Assembly: GCA_000727475.1 (NCBI GenBank)
Contig: KL647288.1
Location: 3,219,604 to 3,283,603 of the forward strand
DNA from: Sarcocystis neurona
Lineage: Eukaryota > Apicomplexa > Conoidasida > Eucoccidiorida > Sarcocystidae
Length of the DNA: 64,000 nucleotides
Direction: 5' to 3'
Under the pieces are notes generated by a model. The model was not told the origin of the DNA, did no database searches, and saw nothing but the letters and a program-made list of their open reading frames with translations. Shown in pieces: positions 63,415 to 64,000 of this stretch (position 1 is its first letter; every line of letters starts with the position of its first letter). The position numbers were made by a program, and so were the translations under genes.

Positions 63415-64000
63415 TTGAAACCGCAGAGGTAAGGGAAACAGCGCGCGCTGGTCTGCTACAGTTTCATTCGTGATGGCGTACTGGCTAGACAGCTTTCATC
63501 TATCCAGCACCTCTCTTGAACTCCTGAAAGACTTACCCGAACAGCACTCTACATTTGGTGGATGCTGCTTGAGAAACGTGTGTTCCAGGAAATGCCAGCG
63601 ACTACTTTAAGTACAGGACCACCAGTCATTTACGTTTTTAGAAGACTATATACCAGATATGTGAGACCTGAAAGATCTATTGTAGGGGTAAGTTGTCAGC
63701 AGGAATGAGAAGGCCGGTAGAAGGTTATACCTTACCGCGCAACGTGCTACACGGTGGGTGTGACCGGTCGGTCGCCTCCATCACCATCACTTCAGACGAG
63801 ACCTCATGCAACGCCTACGGACAACAAGTTAATTTATGGTGTGCTACGGTGTGCACTTTCGGCCAGGAGGCAAAGTCAGTGTCAGAAATGTGCATAATAG
63901 CAGACACAACACAGAAAGGATAATTTAATGGGGTATGTGCTTGACCTGCTGAGACGCCAGCAAAGACCGATAAGGAAAAACGATAAAAAGTGTCCCTTGT
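63415..64000. other. Right edge, one weak plus-strand frame
   Basis: A frame at 63693-63923 (+) reads VASITITSDETSCNAYGQQV and stops at TAA; it could be an exon, but no acceptor is clear and the ATG context is untested. Nothing else is supported. Confidence 0.25.

Overview
The window reads as nuclear DNA of an apicomplexan coccidian, most likely an Eimeria-type parasite (inference; no marker gene fixes the species). The signs are split genes with GT-AG introns, CAG/GCA/AGC triplet runs coding for Ser, Ala and Gln, introns full of TATA, ACAC and ACGTAC microsatellites, and an alternation of repeat-rich and repeat-poor blocks like that described for Eimeria chromosomes. There are no operons, ribosome binding sites or CRISPR arrays, and I recognised no rRNA or tRNA. 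Several long open frames begin at TTG or GTG, or run off the window edge, so I moved starts to an ATG or to a splice acceptor where the sequence allowed.

Left block (1-31 kb). A low-complexity gene enters from the left edge and ends at 2438 (+). A repeat-poor stretch follows. It holds a split unknown gene (4080-5062 and probably upstream, -), a secreted acidic protein with internal repeats (6763-9234, +), another split unknown gene (10598-12287, -), and a long split gene (13660-18453, -) that I read as a divergent class 3 lipase, because a GFSIGG nucleophile elbow and a downstream AFGSPR motif join in phase. A plus-strand unknown gene (25941-26736) and a minus-strand unknown gene (26763-27156) converge with 26 bp between their stops. 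Short tandem duplications lie at 28.6-28.9 and 29.6-30.0 kb.

Right block (31-57 kb). One minus-strand gene appears to fill this repeat-rich block. Small exons, joined by phase-matching GT-AG introns of up to several kb, spell a WD40 protein resembling the DDB1-CUL4-associated factors of the WDTC1/DCAF6/DCAF8 type. This includes two DxR boxes on consecutive blades. The propeller is interrupted by two giant low-complexity coding blocks: about 1000 residues at the N-terminus (from ATG 56781) and 1106 residues between two blades (41015-44332). A further 695-residue acidic block at 31696-33784 is probably the C-terminal tail. A 622-base assembly gap (44673-45294) lies in one of its introns, inside an ACGTAC tandem array.

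Right end (57-64 kb). Only fragments of minus-strand coding sequence are visible (about 58.9-59.4, 61.0-62.1 and 63.2-63.4 kb), with a 67-bp tandem duplication that copies a possible splice donor. The main candidate for something undescribed is the very large mosaic DCAF-like WD40 gene.
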